Notes: a model not told the origin generated them from the sequence alone. Counted from the stretch's first letter, positions 24,597 to 34,014 are shown. The stretch is DNA of 64,000 bases from Candidatus Cybelea septentrionalis (GCA_003158175.1 PMHJ01000037.1:62713-126712); one strand, 5' to 3'. A program made the numbers and translations.

Positions 24597-25844
24597 GTGG
24601 ACATTTTAACGCCGAATCGCATCGAAGGGGGCGACCCCGAAGTCTTTGCCGCCATTGCAGGCGAAGAGCGCCGGCAAAGAGAGAACCTCGAGCTCATCGC
24701 TTCGGAGAACTACACGAGCCGCGCGGTGCGCGAAGCAAACGCCTGCGTGATGACCAACAAATACGCGGAAGGTTATCCCGGCAAGCGGTATTACGGTGGC
24801 TGTCAGTGGGTCGACGTCGCCGAAACGCTTGCGCTGGAGCGGCTGAAACAAATCTTCGGCGCAGATCATGCCAACGTCCAGCCGCACTCCGGCGCCCAAG
24901 CGAACATGGCAGTCTTCATGGCCCTGTTGCAGCCCGGCGATACGGTTCTCGGAATGTCGCTCGCCCATGGCGGCCATCTGACTCATGGAACCAAGGTCAG
25001 TTTCTCGGGAAAGCTCTACAATGCAATCGCCTACGGGGTCCGTAAAGACACCGAGCTAATCGATTTCGACCAAGTTCGAGCGCTCGCTCGCGAACATAAG
25101 CCGAAGCTGATCGTTGCCGGCGCGAGCGCGTATCCCCGCGTGATGGAGTACGAGCCGTTTCGCGAGATCGCATCGGAGATCGGCGCGGCGCTCCTCGTCG
25201 ATTTTGCGCACATCGCGGGGCTCGTCGCGGTTGGGCTCCATCCTTCGCCGATTCCGCTGGCGGACTTCGTCTCGTCCACGACGCACAAAACGCTGCGCGG
25301 TCCGCGCGGTGGCTTCGTCCTATGTACGCAGAACTGGGCCGCACCCTTGGACAAGAGCGTTTTTCCAGGAATTCAGGGCGGCCCTCTGATGCATACGATT
25401 GCCGCGAAAGCGGTGGCCTTCGGTGAGGCGCTGCGTCCCGATTTTAAGACGTACCAAGAACGGGTCGTGGAAAATGCTCGCGTTATGGCCGAAGAGTTTA
25501 TGCGCGCCGGACTGCGTTTGGTCGGGGGAGGAACCGACACGCATCTCATGCTCGTCGACGTTTCGGTTAAGGGTCTGACCGGAAAGGCGGTCGAGGCCTA
25601 CCTCGATGAGATCAACGTCACGGTCAACAAGAACGCGATTCCCTTCGATACGCAGAAGCCCATGGTTGCCAGCGGCATTCGAATCGGCACGCCGGCTATC
25701 ACGACGCGGGGTTTTGACGCGCAAGATTGTCGCGAAGTGGCCCGTATCATTTGCGACGCGCTCGGCGACATCGAAGAGCGTCGCGAGATTGCGCGGCTTG
25801 GGGGACGGGTTCGCGAATTGACCTCGCGCTACGACGTTCCATAA
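24597..25844 (+). CDS. glyA: Serine hydroxymethyltransferase
   Basis: PLP enzyme (415 aa) interconverting serine and glycine with tetrahydrofolate. It has [53 protein letters not shown]-like [30 protein letters not shown] and [13 protein letters not shown] with the PLP lysine at residue 231. GTG 24597 is preferred because the conserved N-terminus starts there and the length becomes typical; longer open frame upstream is unconserved. A dCMP deaminase gene follows after 14 nt and shares the folate/one-carbon theme (glycine and thymidylate supply). In many Firmicutes glyA leads into the wecB-atp-murA region as here. Confidence 0.96.
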   Translation: MDILTPNRIEGGDPEVFAAIAGEERRQRENLELIASENYTSRAVREANACVMTNKYAEGYPGKRYYGGCQWVDVAETLALERLKQIFGADHANVQPHSGAQANMAVFMALLQPGDTVLGMSLAHGGHLTHGTKVSFSGKLYNAIAYGVRKDTELIDFDQVRALAREHKPKLIVAGASAYPRVMEYEPFREIASEIGAALLVDFAHIAGLVAVGLHPSPIPLADFVSSTTHKTLRGPRGGFVLCTQNWAAPLDKSVFPGIQGGPLMHTIAAKAVAFGEALRPDFKTYQERVVENARVMAEEFMRAGLRLVGGGTDTHLMLVDVSVKGLTGKAVEAYLDEINVTVNKNAIPFDTQKPMVASGIRIGTPAITTRGFDAQDCREVARIICDALGDIEERREIARLGGRVRELTSRYDVP

Positions 25845-25858
25845 TCGGTCCTAACGCC

Positions 25859-26296
25859 GTGCGCCCCGGTTGGGACGAGTATTTCATGCAAATCGCGCAT
25901 ACGGTAAGCACGCGTGCGACCTGTCCGCGAGCCTCGGTTGGTTGCGTTTTGATGCGCGCGCACCGCATCTTGACGACGGGCTACAACGGGGCGCCACGCG
26001 GCGTCGCTCACTGCACGGAGGTCGGCTGCACGCTAATCGGCGAGCATTGCCTCCGGGCGACGCACGCCGAAGCCAACGCGGTGGTGCAGGGAGCGCTGCA
26101 CGGCGTCAGCCTGCAAGATGCCACGGCCTACTGCACGCACCAGCCGTGCGTGAGCTGTTCGAAACTGCTCATTAGCGCGGGCGTGACGAGAATCGTTTAC
26201 GAGCAGCCGTACCCCGACACGGTCGCCAGTCAGTTGCTGGCGGAAGCCGGAGTAGCGCTGGTCGCGTTTTCCACGCTCGAGGGACTCCGCGGTTGA
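25859..26296 (+). CDS. Deoxycytidylate (dCMP) deaminase
   Basis: A 145-aa zinc deaminase similar to ComEB-type dCMP deaminase, which makes dUMP for thymidylate synthesis. It opens with RPGWDEYFMQIAHTVSTRATCPR, the start of this subfamily (shown here by WDEYFM and RATCPR), has GYNGAPRG, the catalytic THAEANAV (zinc His and proton-shuttle Glu) and PCVSC zinc cysteines. CTEVGCTLIGEHC supplies additional zinc ligands of the dCMP subgroup. GTG 25859 gives the family-typical N-terminus. No strong ribosome site is seen. wecA starts inside its stop codon (TTGA). Confidence 0.9.
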   Translation: MRPGWDEYFMQIAHTVSTRATCPRASVGCVLMRAHRILTTGYNGAPRGVAHCTEVGCTLIGEHCLRATHAEANAVVQGALHGVSLQDATAYCTHQPCVSCSKLLISAGVTRIVYEQPYPDTVASQLLAEAGVALVAFSTLEGLRG

Positions 26297-27342
26297 GCCG
26301 ACACTTGCTCACCGCGGGCACGATCTATGCCACGACCTTTGCCATTGCGGCCATGGTCAGCTTGCTGGCAACGCCGCTGGTCATGCGGCTCGCCAACCGT
26401 CTCGGGATCGTCGACCGGGACGACGGCGAGCGGCGAATGCACGACACGCCAAAGCCGCGGGTGGGCGGAATTGCGGTCTTCTTCGGCTTCTCCTTCGCTC
26501 TCTTCGCCGTTCTGGGCGTGTCGATGACGTCGCCGGTGCGGTTGCTGCCCGAGGCCGATCAGTTCGATGCGGTTCACCGGCTCGTGGGGCTGCTCTTTGG
26601 AAGCTTGTTGATCGTCGGCGTCGGCGTCTGGGACGACGTGATGCAGATGCGTCCTCGGAACAAGCTCGTCGCTCAGATCGTCGTGGCGTTGATCTCGATG
26701 TTGTACGGCTTCATCATTCCGGGCATCACCAATCCGTTCGACCACAATCCCGGAACCAACTGGATCGATTTTCCGTGGTGGGTCGGCGTTCCGGTGACGC
26801 TGATCTGGTACGTCGGCATGATGAACGCAATCAACTTTCTCGACGGCCTCGACGGCCTGCTGGCGGGGGTCGCCGCAATCTCGAGCGTCTTTCTCTTCGT
26901 CATCGCGGTGCTGCACGCAAACCCCGTCGTCGCGCTGGTCGTGATCGCGTTGGCCGGCGCGGCGCTCGGCTTTCTGCCCTATAACTTCAACCCCGCACGA
27001 ATCATTCTCGGCGATTCGGGCTCGCTCTTCATCGGTTACGTGTTCGGCACCGTTTCGATCATCGGCGCCAGCAAAACCGCGATTGCGATCAGCGTCGTGG
27101 TGCCGTTGCTCGTGCTGGCGCTCCCGGTGCTCGATACGGCAGCGGTGATCGTGCGTCGCGCCAGGAGCGGCAAACGCATCACCGAAGCGGATCGCGGCCA
27201 TTTTCACCATCAGCTGATTTTCCGCTTCGGTCTCAACGTTCGCCAGGCGGTGCTCGTCCTCTATGCCGTCTGCTTGGCATTGGGCGCGGTCGCGCTCTTC
27301 TTCTCGGGCGAGTTCACGCACGTCTTTCGGCACGCAACGTAG
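26293..27342 (+). CDS. wecA: UDP-GlcNAc:undecaprenyl-phosphate GlcNAc-1-phosphate transferase
   Basis: Polytopic membrane enzyme (349 aa, about ten hydrophobic helices) of the MraY/WecA/TagO family that starts lipid-linked glycan synthesis. It shows GIVDRDDGERRMHDTPKPRVGG near 38-59 (seen in VDRDDG and PKPRVGG), the Asp-rich loop of GVGVWDDV, NAINFLDGLDGLLAG, the Mg site in ILGDSGSLFIGY, and the His-rich GHFHHQL cytoplasmic loop that marks WecA rather than MraY. Start TTG 26293 overlaps the deaminase stop. wecB follows after 3 nt, so the pair likely supplies UDP-ManNAc and GlcNAc-lipid for an O-antigen or wall-linked polymer. Confidence 0.93.
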   Translation: MSRHLLTAGTIYATTFAIAAMVSLLATPLVMRLANRLGIVDRDDGERRMHDTPKPRVGGIAVFFGFSFALFAVLGVSMTSPVRLLPEADQFDAVHRLVGLLFGSLLIVGVGVWDDVMQMRPRNKLVAQIVVALISMLYGFIIPGITNPFDHNPGTNWIDFPWWVGVPVTLIWYVGMMNAINFLDGLDGLLAGVAAISSVFLFVIAVLHANPVVALVVIALAGAALGFLPYNFNPARIILGDSGSLFIGYVFGTVSIIGASKTAIAISVVVPLLVLALPVLDTAAVIVRRARSGKRITEADRGHFHHQLIFRFGLNVRQAVLVLYAVCLALGAVALFFSGEFTHVFRHAT

Positions 27343-27345
27343 CCA

Positions 27346-28515
27346 ATGACGAACGCGTTACGTGTGATGAGCGTGTTCGGGACGCGCCCGGATACGATCA
27401 AGATGGCCCCAGTCGTTCGCGCTTTGCAATCCCATCCGGATATCGTTGCGCGCGTTTGCGTCACCGCCCAGCACCGGCAAATGCTCGACGATCTGCTCGA
27501 GTTCTTCGCGATCGCACCCGACTACGATCTCAACGTGATGACCGAGGATCAAAGCCTCACTGAGATCACGACGCGCGTGCTGATCGGTATGGAACCGGTG
27601 TTGCGCGAGGCGCGTCCCGATGTCGTTTTGGTTCACGGCGATACGACGACGAGCACGGCCGCGGCGCTCGCAGCCTTCTATCAACAGATACCGGTGGGCC
27701 ACGTCGAGGCCGGATTGCGCACGAGCAATCGCTGGCAGCCCTATCCCGAAGAGATGAATCGTCGTCTGACGGCGACGCTTGCGACCTACCATTTCGCCCC
27801 GACGCTCTTGGCTCGGGAACATCTTCTCGCAGAGAACGTCGCGGCCGGCGACGTCGTCGTGACCGGGAACACGGTCATCGACGCGTTTCTCGAGACGGCG
27901 GCACGCGACGATCTTTCCCTCCCTCCCCGCTGGAGCGAGCTCGATTCGAGAGCGCCGGCGATTGTCGTGACCGCGCACCGACGCGAGAACCACGACCATA
28001 TGCGGGAGATCTGCGAGGCGCTGCGCGCGATTGCCGAGCTGCCGTCGAAGCCCCAGCTCTACTGGCCGGTGCACCCGTCGCCCCGTGTCGCGCCCATCGC
28101 CCGCGAAATCCTTGGGGGGATGCCGGGAGTGATGCTGGTCGATCCGATCGATTACGGCGAGATGGTGGCCGCGGTGAGAGGATCGGCCTTTGTTCTTACC
28201 GATTCGGGCGGTCTGCAAGAGGAGGCGCCGTGCATCGGCAAACCGGTGCTCGTTATGCGCGAGGAGACCGAACGCCCAGAGGGTCTGGCCGCGGGAACGC
28301 TTGCTCTCGTCGGTCACGACCGCGAACGCATCGTCGGTGCGGCGCGCCTGTTGCTCGAGGACCGCGCAGCCTATGCGGCGATGGCCCACGCGCGCAATCC
28401 GTACGGAGACGGCCAGGCGGCCTCGCGAATCGTGCGGTGGCTCGCGGCGCGTCTGCGAGGCGGGGAGTACCCCGAGCCCTTCGAAGCGCAAGCGACCGCC
28501 GCGCAAGGCTCGTGA
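27346..28515 (+). CDS. wecB: UDP-N-acetylglucosamine 2-epimerase, non-hydrolysing
   Basis: A 389-aa GT-B-like epimerase producing UDP-ManNAc. Markers are VFGTRPDTIKMAPVV (family form GTRPEAIKM, here with Asp-Thr), VTAQHRQMLDD, VHGDTTTSTAAALAAFY, GHVEAGLRT, YPEEMNRRL, VTAHRRENH, and the late LTDSGGLQEEAPCIGKPVL and MREETERPEG. All catalytic Asp, Glu and His positions I know for the family appear present. It lies 3 nt after wecA and overlaps the small AtpZ-like gene (GTGA). In Bacillus the same gene (mnaA) directly precedes the atp operon. Confidence 0.95.
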   Translation: MTNALRVMSVFGTRPDTIKMAPVVRALQSHPDIVARVCVTAQHRQMLDDLLEFFAIAPDYDLNVMTEDQSLTEITTRVLIGMEPVLREARPDVVLVHGDTTTSTAAALAAFYQQIPVGHVEAGLRTSNRWQPYPEEMNRRLTATLATYHFAPTLLAREHLLAENVAAGDVVVTGNTVIDAFLETAARDDLSLPPRWSELDSRAPAIVVTAHRRENHDHMREICEALRAIAELPSKPQLYWPVHPSPRVAPIAREILGGMPGVMLVDPIDYGEMVAAVRGSAFVLTDSGGLQEEAPCIGKPVLVMREETERPEGLAAGTLALVGHDRERIVGAARLLLEDRAAYAAMAHARNPYGDGQAASRIVRWLAARLRGGEYPEPFEAQATAAQGS

Positions 28516-28700
28516 GGGTTTTTCTGCCGGTGCTCTTCGCCGGCGGAAGTTTTACCGGCGCTGCGATACTCGGGCTCCTGGCGGGGATCGTGGCGGCTCA
28601 GCGGCTGAGCGCACCTTTGCTTGTTCCTGCCGGCTTGACGCTTGGGTTGATCGTTGGAGGCTACACCGCGCTCCGGCTACTGGCGAAGTCCATGGAATGA
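28512..28700 (+). CDS. Small AtpZ-like membrane protein
   Basis: A 62-aa protein with two hydrophobic helices (about 4-25 and 33-55), each with small-residue motifs (GAAILGLLAGIV, GLTLGLIVGGYTAL), and a basic end. This is the layout of AtpZ/AtpI-type subunits encoded at the head of atp operons, proposed to help F1Fo assembly or Mg/Ca passage. Start GTG 28512 overlaps the wecB stop, and atpI begins inside its stop (ATGA). Assignment is by size, topology and position; sequence identity to known AtpZ cannot be judged here. Confidence 0.6.
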   Translation: MRVFLPVLFAGGSFTGAAILGLLAGIVAAQRLSAPLLVPAGLTLGLIVGGYTALRLLAKSME

Positions 28701-29095
28701 TACCCACGACGGGCGGTGGGGAGGATATGGCTCTCGCGGCTTACTACCGTCTCAAATGGCGCGTGGCCGCCGGATCGTTCGCGGTCGCTGCGGTCCTCGC
28801 GCTGTTGCTGGTTCCGTTCGTTTGGTATGCCGGTCTCGCGCTCTTGATCGGGACCACGTGCGGGATTGCCAACATGCTTGCCATAATGCGGGGGAGCGAG
28901 CGACTGGTGGAAACGCGCAGCGCCCTCGTCTTTGGGTTAAGTAGTTTACCGCGGCTGGCCGCCTTTAGTATAGTAGCCGCGGCGTTAGCGGCCCGCGGAC
29001 CGTGGTGGTCGCTCGGGCCATTTCTTGCCGGTTTCTTTATTCCGCTCGCTGCGTACGCCTGGAGTGCGCTGCGAGTCTTCCGACCGAAGCCTTAA
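28697..29095 (+). CDS. atpI: ATP synthase subunit I
   Basis: A 132-aa protein with four predicted membrane helices (about 24-42, 44-62, 77-97, 105-125), matching the ATP synthase I family that assists c-ring assembly. LRYK-like basic residues (YYRLKWRVAAG) precede helix 1, and the GTTCGIANMLAIMRG turn separates helices 2 and 3, as in family members. ATG 28697 gives an ATGA overlap with the upstream small gene. atpB follows 14 nt later. Low sequence conservation of the family makes position an important part of the evidence. Confidence 0.72.
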   Translation: MIPTTGGGEDMALAAYYRLKWRVAAGSFAVAAVLALLLVPFVWYAGLALLIGTTCGIANMLAIMRGSERLVETRSALVFGLSSLPRLAAFSIVAAALAARGPWWSLGPFLAGFFIPLAAYAWSALRVFRPKP

Positions 29096-29109
29096 CGGAC
29101 CAAACATCA

Positions 29110-29841
29110 GTGCACGAACAGATCGGCGAACATCACCTTTGGCAGCTTCCGGTGCTCGGGCCGGTGCATGCCGACACCATTGTGACGACCTGGCTCGTCA
29201 TGATCGTTGCTTTGGTTTTCTTCGGATGGATCGGCGCCAGCTATCGGTCGCCATACGTCACGAAACGCCAAGCCGTTTTGGAAGCCGTTTTCAACTACAT
29301 GGCCGACCTGGTCACGAGCGTTCTCGGAGAGGGCGGAGAGCCGTTCGTTCCGTTTTTCGTCGCACTCTTTCTCTTCATTTTCTTGCTCAATCAGTTCGGC
29401 ATCGTGCCGCTCAAGGAGTTCGGCCTGCCGTTCGGAGGCTCGCCGACCGCCGATCTCAACACCGTCGTTCCGATGGCGCTCTTAATTTTTTGCATGATTC
29501 AAATTGCGGCGTTTCGCAAGAAGGGGCTGGGATATCTCGGTCACGTTTTTAAGCCGTTCCCCATCCTTTTCCCGATCAACGTTCTGGACGAGATTCTTCG
29601 CCCGGTAACGCTGGCCGCGCGACTCTTCTTCAACATCTTCGTCGGAGAGTTGCTCTTCATCATCGTATCCTCGATCATCCTCGCGCGGATCAGCATTGGA
29701 GCCTTCAATCTCTCATTCGGCGTGGCAGTCGTACCTTTCCTGATCCAGTTTTTCAACTTTTTCGTTGGAACGATCCAAGCTTTCGTTTTTACGCTGCTGG
29801 CAATCGTCTATCTTTCGCTGGCGCTTGCCGACGAACATTAG
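29110..29841 (+). CDS. atpB: ATP synthase Fo subunit a
   Basis: The proton-channel subunit a (243 aa) with five or six membrane helices. The conserved helix reads LRPVTLAARLFFNIFVGELL (Arg171 is the essential channel arginine), and the last helix has FIQAFVFTLL-like TIQAFVFTLLAIVYL. An early conserved segment NLFGLVP is represented by LLNQFGIVPLKEFG. GTG 29110 is used because no other start lies near the family N-terminus; the ribosome site is weak. The gene lies between atpI and atpE in the standard order. Confidence 0.95.
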   Translation: MHEQIGEHHLWQLPVLGPVHADTIVTTWLVMIVALVFFGWIGASYRSPYVTKRQAVLEAVFNYMADLVTSVLGEGGEPFVPFFVALFLFIFLLNQFGIVPLKEFGLPFGGSPTADLNTVVPMALLIFCMIQIAAFRKKGLGYLGHVFKPFPILFPINVLDEILRPVTLAARLFFNIFVGELLFIIVSSIILARISIGAFNLSFGVAVVPFLIQFFNFFVGTIQAFVFTLLAIVYLSLALADEH

Positions 29842-29853
29842 AAAGGAACGTCC

Positions 29854-30132
29854 TTGAATCCAGAAGCATTAATCGCAGCCGCAGCACTGATCTGTTTCGG
29901 CATCATCATTTCAGGCGTGGCATTTGGGTCGGCCGTGGGTGACGGAACCGTCGCCGCAAAAGCCGTCGAAGCGATCTCTCGCCAGCCCGAAGCGCGGCCC
30001 AACATCTTTCTGTTCATGTTCCTGGGCGTCGGAGTGCTGGAGGCCGTACCGTTTATCGCGATTGCCCTCTCCTTTTACATTCTGCTCGTGGTCGCGAAGG
30101 TTCCGGCAATCATTACCGCGTTGGTTAAATAA
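29854..30132 (+). CDS. atpE: ATP synthase Fo subunit c
   Basis: A 92-aa hairpin of two membrane helices that forms the rotor ring. Helix 1 has the Gly-rich packing motif (SGVAFGSAVGDG), the polar loop has the RQPE signature, and helix 2 has GVLEAVPFIAI with the ion-binding carboxylate Glu63. The residues around Glu63 are hydrophobic and lack the Gln/Ser/Thr ligands of sodium-type rings, so proton coupling is inferred. Start TTG 29854 follows AAAGGA. Length is slightly above the common 80 residues because of the tail. Confidence 0.95.
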   Translation: MNPEALIAAAALICFGIIISGVAFGSAVGDGTVAAKAVEAISRQPEARPNIFLFMFLGVGVLEAVPFIAIALSFYILLVVAKVPAIITALVK

Positions 30133-30138
30133 CCTCAA

Positions 30139-30579
30139 ATGTCGTTTTTGTCGATTTGGCCCCCAGGGACCATGGTCGTACAGCTAATCAACTTCGTGAT
30201 TTTTTTCGCGATTTTGAATGTAGTTTTCTTACGGCCGGTCTCGTCGGCGATTCGGCGGAGACGTCAGTATATCAATGGCCTCGTCTCGGATTACGACGAG
30301 CACCAAGCGGAGGCGCGGAGTCTACGCGAGCAGGCCGAGGCAGTTCGAGCTTCGGCTCGGCTCAAAGCGGAGCAGCGCGTCGGGGCGGCGCGGGCTCAAG
30401 CGTCCAACGAGGCGGCGGAGTTGGCAACCCGCTACTCGCAACGGGTCCAAAGCGTCGTCGGGGAGGCGCAGCAAACCGCGCAACGCGAGTTCGATGAAGC
30501 CCAAGGCGGCGAATCGGAGGCGGCGCGGAGAGTGGCGAACTTCATGCTCGATCGAGTTATTCCGGAGGCGTCGGGATGA
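30139..30579 (+). CDS. atpF: ATP synthase Fo subunit b (first copy)
   Basis: A 146-aa stator protein with one N-terminal membrane helix (VVQLINFVIFFAILNVVFL) and a long Ala/Arg/Glu/Gln coiled coil. The segment LRPVSSAIRRRRQYINGLVSDYDEH is the usual b-subunit join between membrane and stalk. The second b-type gene overlaps its stop (ATGA), so the stalk is probably a b/b' heterodimer as in cyanobacteria and phototrophs. Which copy is functionally b and which b' cannot be settled from sequence alone. It follows atpE by 6 nt. Confidence 0.85.
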   Translation: MSFLSIWPPGTMVVQLINFVIFFAILNVVFLRPVSSAIRRRRQYINGLVSDYDEHQAEARSLREQAEAVRASARLKAEQRVGAARAQASNEAAELATRYSQRVQSVVGEAQQTAQREFDEAQGGESEAARRVANFMLDRVIPEASG

Positions 30580-31079
30580 ACGAAGAACGGCTTTATCTCG
30601 AGATCTCGATCTGGAGTCAGGTCGTCTCGTCGATTCTCTTTCTCGGCGCGCTCGTTTTCATTTGGAACAAGTGGATACAGCCGGTCGTTATGGCCGCACA
30701 GGAGCGCAGCAACGCGCAGATTGCGGAATCGGAACGCCATCGCGACGAGGCTAGAGGCGCCCTTAACGCTTTGCGCGAGGAGATCGATAGCGCGCGACGG
30801 GATGCCGAACTGATCGAGCAGCGAGCGGAGCTTCACGCTCAGCGCGAGCGCGAGACGATCCTCAAAGAGGCAACCGAAGCCGGCGAACGCGCCTTGCGCG
30901 ATGCCGGCGGCGAGTTGGAGCGCGCGCGCGCGGCGGCGCGCCTGCGGCTTCGCGACGAACTCTTGGAGCGGGCGCTGCAAATCGCGCGTCGCGACGCCGT
31001 GCGCCGCGTCGACCCCGCGCTCGATTCGCGCCTGGTCGAACGCTTCGTCGGCTCGCTGGAGGAGATCGCCGGTGGTTAA
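30576..31079 (+). CDS. ATP synthase Fo subunit b' (second copy)
   Basis: A 167-aa b-type subunit. An N-terminal membrane helix (SQVVSSILFLGALVFIW) is followed by NKWIQPVVMAAQERSNAQIAESE, the b-family stalk entrance (key part PVVMAAQER), and a charged coiled coil to the end. It is clearly diverged from the preceding b gene and longer. Its C-terminus should contact delta and alpha. ATG 30576 overlaps the previous stop; atpH starts inside the last codons. Two unlike b genes in tandem point to a heterodimeric peripheral stalk. Confidence 0.85.
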   Translation: MNEERLYLEISIWSQVVSSILFLGALVFIWNKWIQPVVMAAQERSNAQIAESERHRDEARGALNALREEIDSARRDAELIEQRAELHAQRERETILKEATEAGERALRDAGGELERARAAARLRLRDELLERALQIARRDAVRRVDPALDSRLVERFVGSLEEIAGG

Positions 31080-31614
31080 CCGCACGCTAGCGCGCCGCTA
31101 CGCAATTGCCGCGCTCGCCGTAGGCCGGGAACGCGGCGTCGTCAAGCGCGTCGGCGTCGATTTGGCGACCGTCGCGGACGCGATAGGCCGGCGCGGATTA
31201 GTCCACGATTTTTTCGTCGCGCCGGTGATCGACCGTCGCGTGAAGGAGCGCGTTCTTTCGCAGGCCTTCGAAGAGAGAATCGACCCGGTCGCGCTCCACA
31301 CGCTCTTACTCTTGGTGCGCAAACGTCGCGAGGCTTTGCTCGGCACGATCGTCGAGGAGTACCTTGCGTTGGAGCGAGCCGCTCGCGGCGCCGAGACCCT
31401 GGCCTTGGAATCCGCAAGAGCGCTCGACGCTGCCGAATATCGAGAATTGATTGAGAGACTCGAGCGCCTCTACGGTAAAAAGTTCGAAGTCACGCAACGG
31501 GTTAACGCCGATCTCATCGGCGGCCTGCGCCTCCTGATGGGAGATCGCTTAATCGACGCGACCGTCGCCGGACGCCTCGATGCTCTCGCGCGCCAACTCC
31601 ACACAACGGCCTAA
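31072..31614 (+). CDS. atpH: ATP synthase F1 subunit delta
   Basis: A 180-aa delta subunit (OSCP homologue) linking the peripheral stalk to the top of F1. It starts with NRTLARRYAIAALAVGRERG, the family entrance helix, has VIDRRVKERVLSQAFEERIDPVALHTLLLLVRKRR (core LHTLLLLVRKRR) in the N-terminal bundle, and ends with YGKKFEVTQRVNADLIGGLRLLMGDRLIDATVAG, whose I-G-G-x-R-x-x-x-G-D-x-x-I-D pattern is diagnostic. GTG 31072 overlaps the b' stop by 8 nt. atpA begins 12 nt downstream. Confidence 0.93.
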   Translation: MVNRTLARRYAIAALAVGRERGVVKRVGVDLATVADAIGRRGLVHDFFVAPVIDRRVKERVLSQAFEERIDPVALHTLLLLVRKRREALLGTIVEEYLALERAARGAETLALESARALDAAEYRELIERLERLYGKKFEVTQRVNADLIGGLRLLMGDRLIDATVAGRLDALARQLHTTA

Positions 31615-31626
31615 GAAAGTTGATGA

Positions 31627-33126
31627 ATGATAAACGCTGACGAAATCGCCAGTATCCTCAAAACGCAGATCGAGCAGTTCAAGACCGAGATTCAAGAAGA
31701 TGAGATTGGGACGGTCATTTCCGTCGGCGCGAACCTCGCTCGCGTTTATGGATTGCGCGGCGTACGATCCTCGGAGCTGGTCGAGTTTGCCAACGGGCTG
31801 CAGGGCGTCGCGCTGAACCTCGAAGAGGACAATGTCGGCGTCGTGATCATGGGCTCCGATTCCGAGATCAAAGAGGGCGATAGCGTGCGGCGGACAGGCC
31901 GCATCGCTTCCGTGCCGGTCGGCGATGCTCTGCTCGGCCGGATTGTCAATCCACTGGGCCAACCTATCGACGGCAAGGGCGAGATTGCAACGACGCGTTT
32001 CCGTACGATCGAGAACGTCGCGCCCACCGTCGTGCAGCGGCAGCCCGTCAAGCAGCCGTTGCAGACCGGAATCCGCGTGATCGATGCCCTCATTCCCATT
32101 GGAAAGGGACAGCGCGAGCTCATTATCGGGGATCGTTCGACCGGAAAGACCGCCATGGCGATCGATGCGATCATCAATCAGAAAGGGCGCGACGTATGCT
32201 GCGTTTACGTCGCGATCGGACAGAAGAATTCGACGGTCGCCGCGCTCGCCCAGATTCTCGAACAGAAAGGTGCGATGGCCTACACGACCATCGTCGCGGT
32301 CAGCCCGTCCGAAGCGGCGGCGCTTCGCTGGCTGGCGCCGTTTGCCGGTTGTGCGATGGCCGAGGAATTTATGTATGCCGGCAAAGACGTTCTGATCGTC
32401 TACGACGACCTCACCAAGCACGCTCAATCGTACCGCGAGATGTCGCTGTTGCTGCGCCGGCCGCCGGGACGTGAGGCGTACCCGGGCGACGTCTTTTATT
32501 TGCATTCACGGCTGCTGGAGCGCGCCGCGAAGCTCTCCGACGAGATGGGAGGCGGCTCGATGACGGCGCTTCCGGTGATCGAGACGCAGGCCGGCGACTT
32601 TTCCGCGTACATTCCAACCAACGTCATCTCCATTACCGACGGCCAAATCTACCTGACGCCGCAGCTGTTTTTCCAAGGAATTCGGCCGGCGGTCGATATC
32701 GGTCTCTCCGTCTCGCGAGTCGGTGGGGCGGCGCAGACGAAGGCGATGAAATCCGTGGCTGGTCAGCTGAAACTCGAGCTGGCGCAATATCGCGACCTCG
32801 CCGCGTTTGCCAAGCTCTCGAGCGATCTCGACAAGGCGACGCAAAAACAGCTCGCGCGCGGCGAGAAGCTCACCGAACTGCTCAAGCAACCGCAGTATCA
32901 ACCGCAGGCGACCGAAGAGCAGGTCGTGATTATCTATGCCGCGACCAATGGATTCGCCGGCGACGTTCCGACCGTTCGGCTCGCCGCCTGGGCCGCGGGG
33001 CTGATCGACTTCTTGCGCGCGGATCATTCGCAGATTCTCACATCGATCGCAGAGAGCGGCGCGCTGTCGGACGACACTCGCAAGCAGCTCGACGCGGCCC
33101 TGGCAGAGTTCAACAAGAGCTTCTAG
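31627..33126 (+). CDS. atpA: ATP synthase F1 subunit alpha
   Basis: Non-catalytic nucleotide-binding subunit (499 aa). It has the beta-barrel N-terminus ([18 protein letters not shown]), the P-loop [56 protein letters not shown] (core LTKHAQSYR), [19 protein letters not shown] and the arginine-finger region [13 protein letters not shown]. Length and motifs are normal. AAGAAAG near the start serves as a ribosome site. atpG begins 3 nt after the stop. Confidence 0.97.
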   Translation: MINADEIASILKTQIEQFKTEIQEDEIGTVISVGANLARVYGLRGVRSSELVEFANGLQGVALNLEEDNVGVVIMGSDSEIKEGDSVRRTGRIASVPVGDALLGRIVNPLGQPIDGKGEIATTRFRTIENVAPTVVQRQPVKQPLQTGIRVIDALIPIGKGQRELIIGDRSTGKTAMAIDAIINQKGRDVCCVYVAIGQKNSTVAALAQILEQKGAMAYTTIVAVSPSEAAALRWLAPFAGCAMAEEFMYAGKDVLIVYDDLTKHAQSYREMSLLLRRPPGREAYPGDVFYLHSRLLERAAKLSDEMGGGSMTALPVIETQAGDFSAYIPTNVISITDGQIYLTPQLFFQGIRPAVDIGLSVSRVGGAAQTKAMKSVAGQLKLELAQYRDLAAFAKLSSDLDKATQKQLARGEKLTELLKQPQYQPQATEEQVVIIYAATNGFAGDVPTVRLAAWAAGLIDFLRADHSQILTSIAESGALSDDTRKQLDAALAEFNKSF

Positions 33127-33129
33127 GAA

Positions 33130-34014
33130 ATGCCGTCGGTACGAGATCTGCGCGACCGCATCCGGTCGCTCAAGAATACTCAACAGATCACCAAAGCGAT
33201 GAAACAGGTCGCCGCTGCAAAGATTCGCCGCGCCGAAGAGGCCCGCAAGCGCGCTCGTCCTTACGCCGACGCACTCGCGGAGATGCTTGCGGACTTGATG
33301 GCGGCGGTTTCGTCCGTCGATCACCCATTCATGAAACCGGGGAACGCGAGCGCCCCCGCGGGCATCGTTCTCATGAGCGCCGATAAGGGGCTCGCCGGCG
33401 CCTTCAACTCCAACGTCATTCACGCAGGCGAGACGTTCGCCCGCGGCCGCAGCGGCGTTCGTTACTACACGGTGGGCCTCAAGGCGCGTAACGCCGTGCG
33501 ACGGATGGGCGTCTCGGAGCATCCAACCTGGCCGCTCGGCGCGTCAAAGATCGCCACCGCGCGCGAGATTGCGAGTCGGACGGCTGACGACTTCGTGCAC
33601 GGCACCATCTCCGAGATCGTATTGGTCTCGCAGAAACTCGTATCGATGATGTCGCAGCGCCCCGAAACGCGTAAGCTCGTGCCCGTGCTCGCAGAAGATC
33701 TAAAGGCCTTCGCCGCTACCGGCGGCGAGGAGCAGACTCGCGCCGCTCGCGGCGCCGTAGAGTTTTCCCCTTCGCCGGAGTTCGTGCTCTCGCGATTGCT
33801 TCCGAAGTATCTCGAGTTCACGATCTATTCCGCGATGCTCGAAACCGAGGCGGCGTTCTTTGCAGCGCAGCTCGTTGCGATGACCAACGCCACCGACAAC
33901 GCATCGAAACTGATCGACGAGCTAACGATCGCGATGAACAACGCCCGCCAAGCCGCAATCACAAAGGAACTGCTAGAGATCGTCGGCGGCGCGGAAGCTT
34001 TGGGCGTAGAGTGA
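33130..34014 (+). CDS. atpG: ATP synthase F1 subunit gamma
   Basis: Rotor shaft subunit (294 aa). The N-terminal helix PSVRDLRDRIRSLKNTQQITKAMKQVAA (core KNTQQITKAMKQVAA) and the C-terminal helix EAAFFAAQLVAMTNATDNASKLI (core AMTNATDNA) form the coiled-coil shaft, and a Rossmann-like middle with SADKGLAGAFNSN lies between. The last 11 bases including the TGA stop form part of the left arm of a large inverted repeat that begins at 34004. atpD therefore lies 225 bases further on instead of directly adjacent, unlike the rest of the operon. Confidence 0.95.
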   Translation: MPSVRDLRDRIRSLKNTQQITKAMKQVAAAKIRRAEEARKRARPYADALAEMLADLMAAVSSVDHPFMKPGNASAPAGIVLMSADKGLAGAFNSNVIHAGETFARGRSGVRYYTVGLKARNAVRRMGVSEHPTWPLGASKIATAREIASRTADDFVHGTISEIVLVSQKLVSMMSQRPETRKLVPVLAEDLKAFAATGGEEQTRAARGAVEFSPSPEFVLSRLLPKYLEFTIYSAMLETEAAFFAAQLVAMTNATDNASKLIDELTIAMNNARQAAITKELLEIVGGAEALGVE

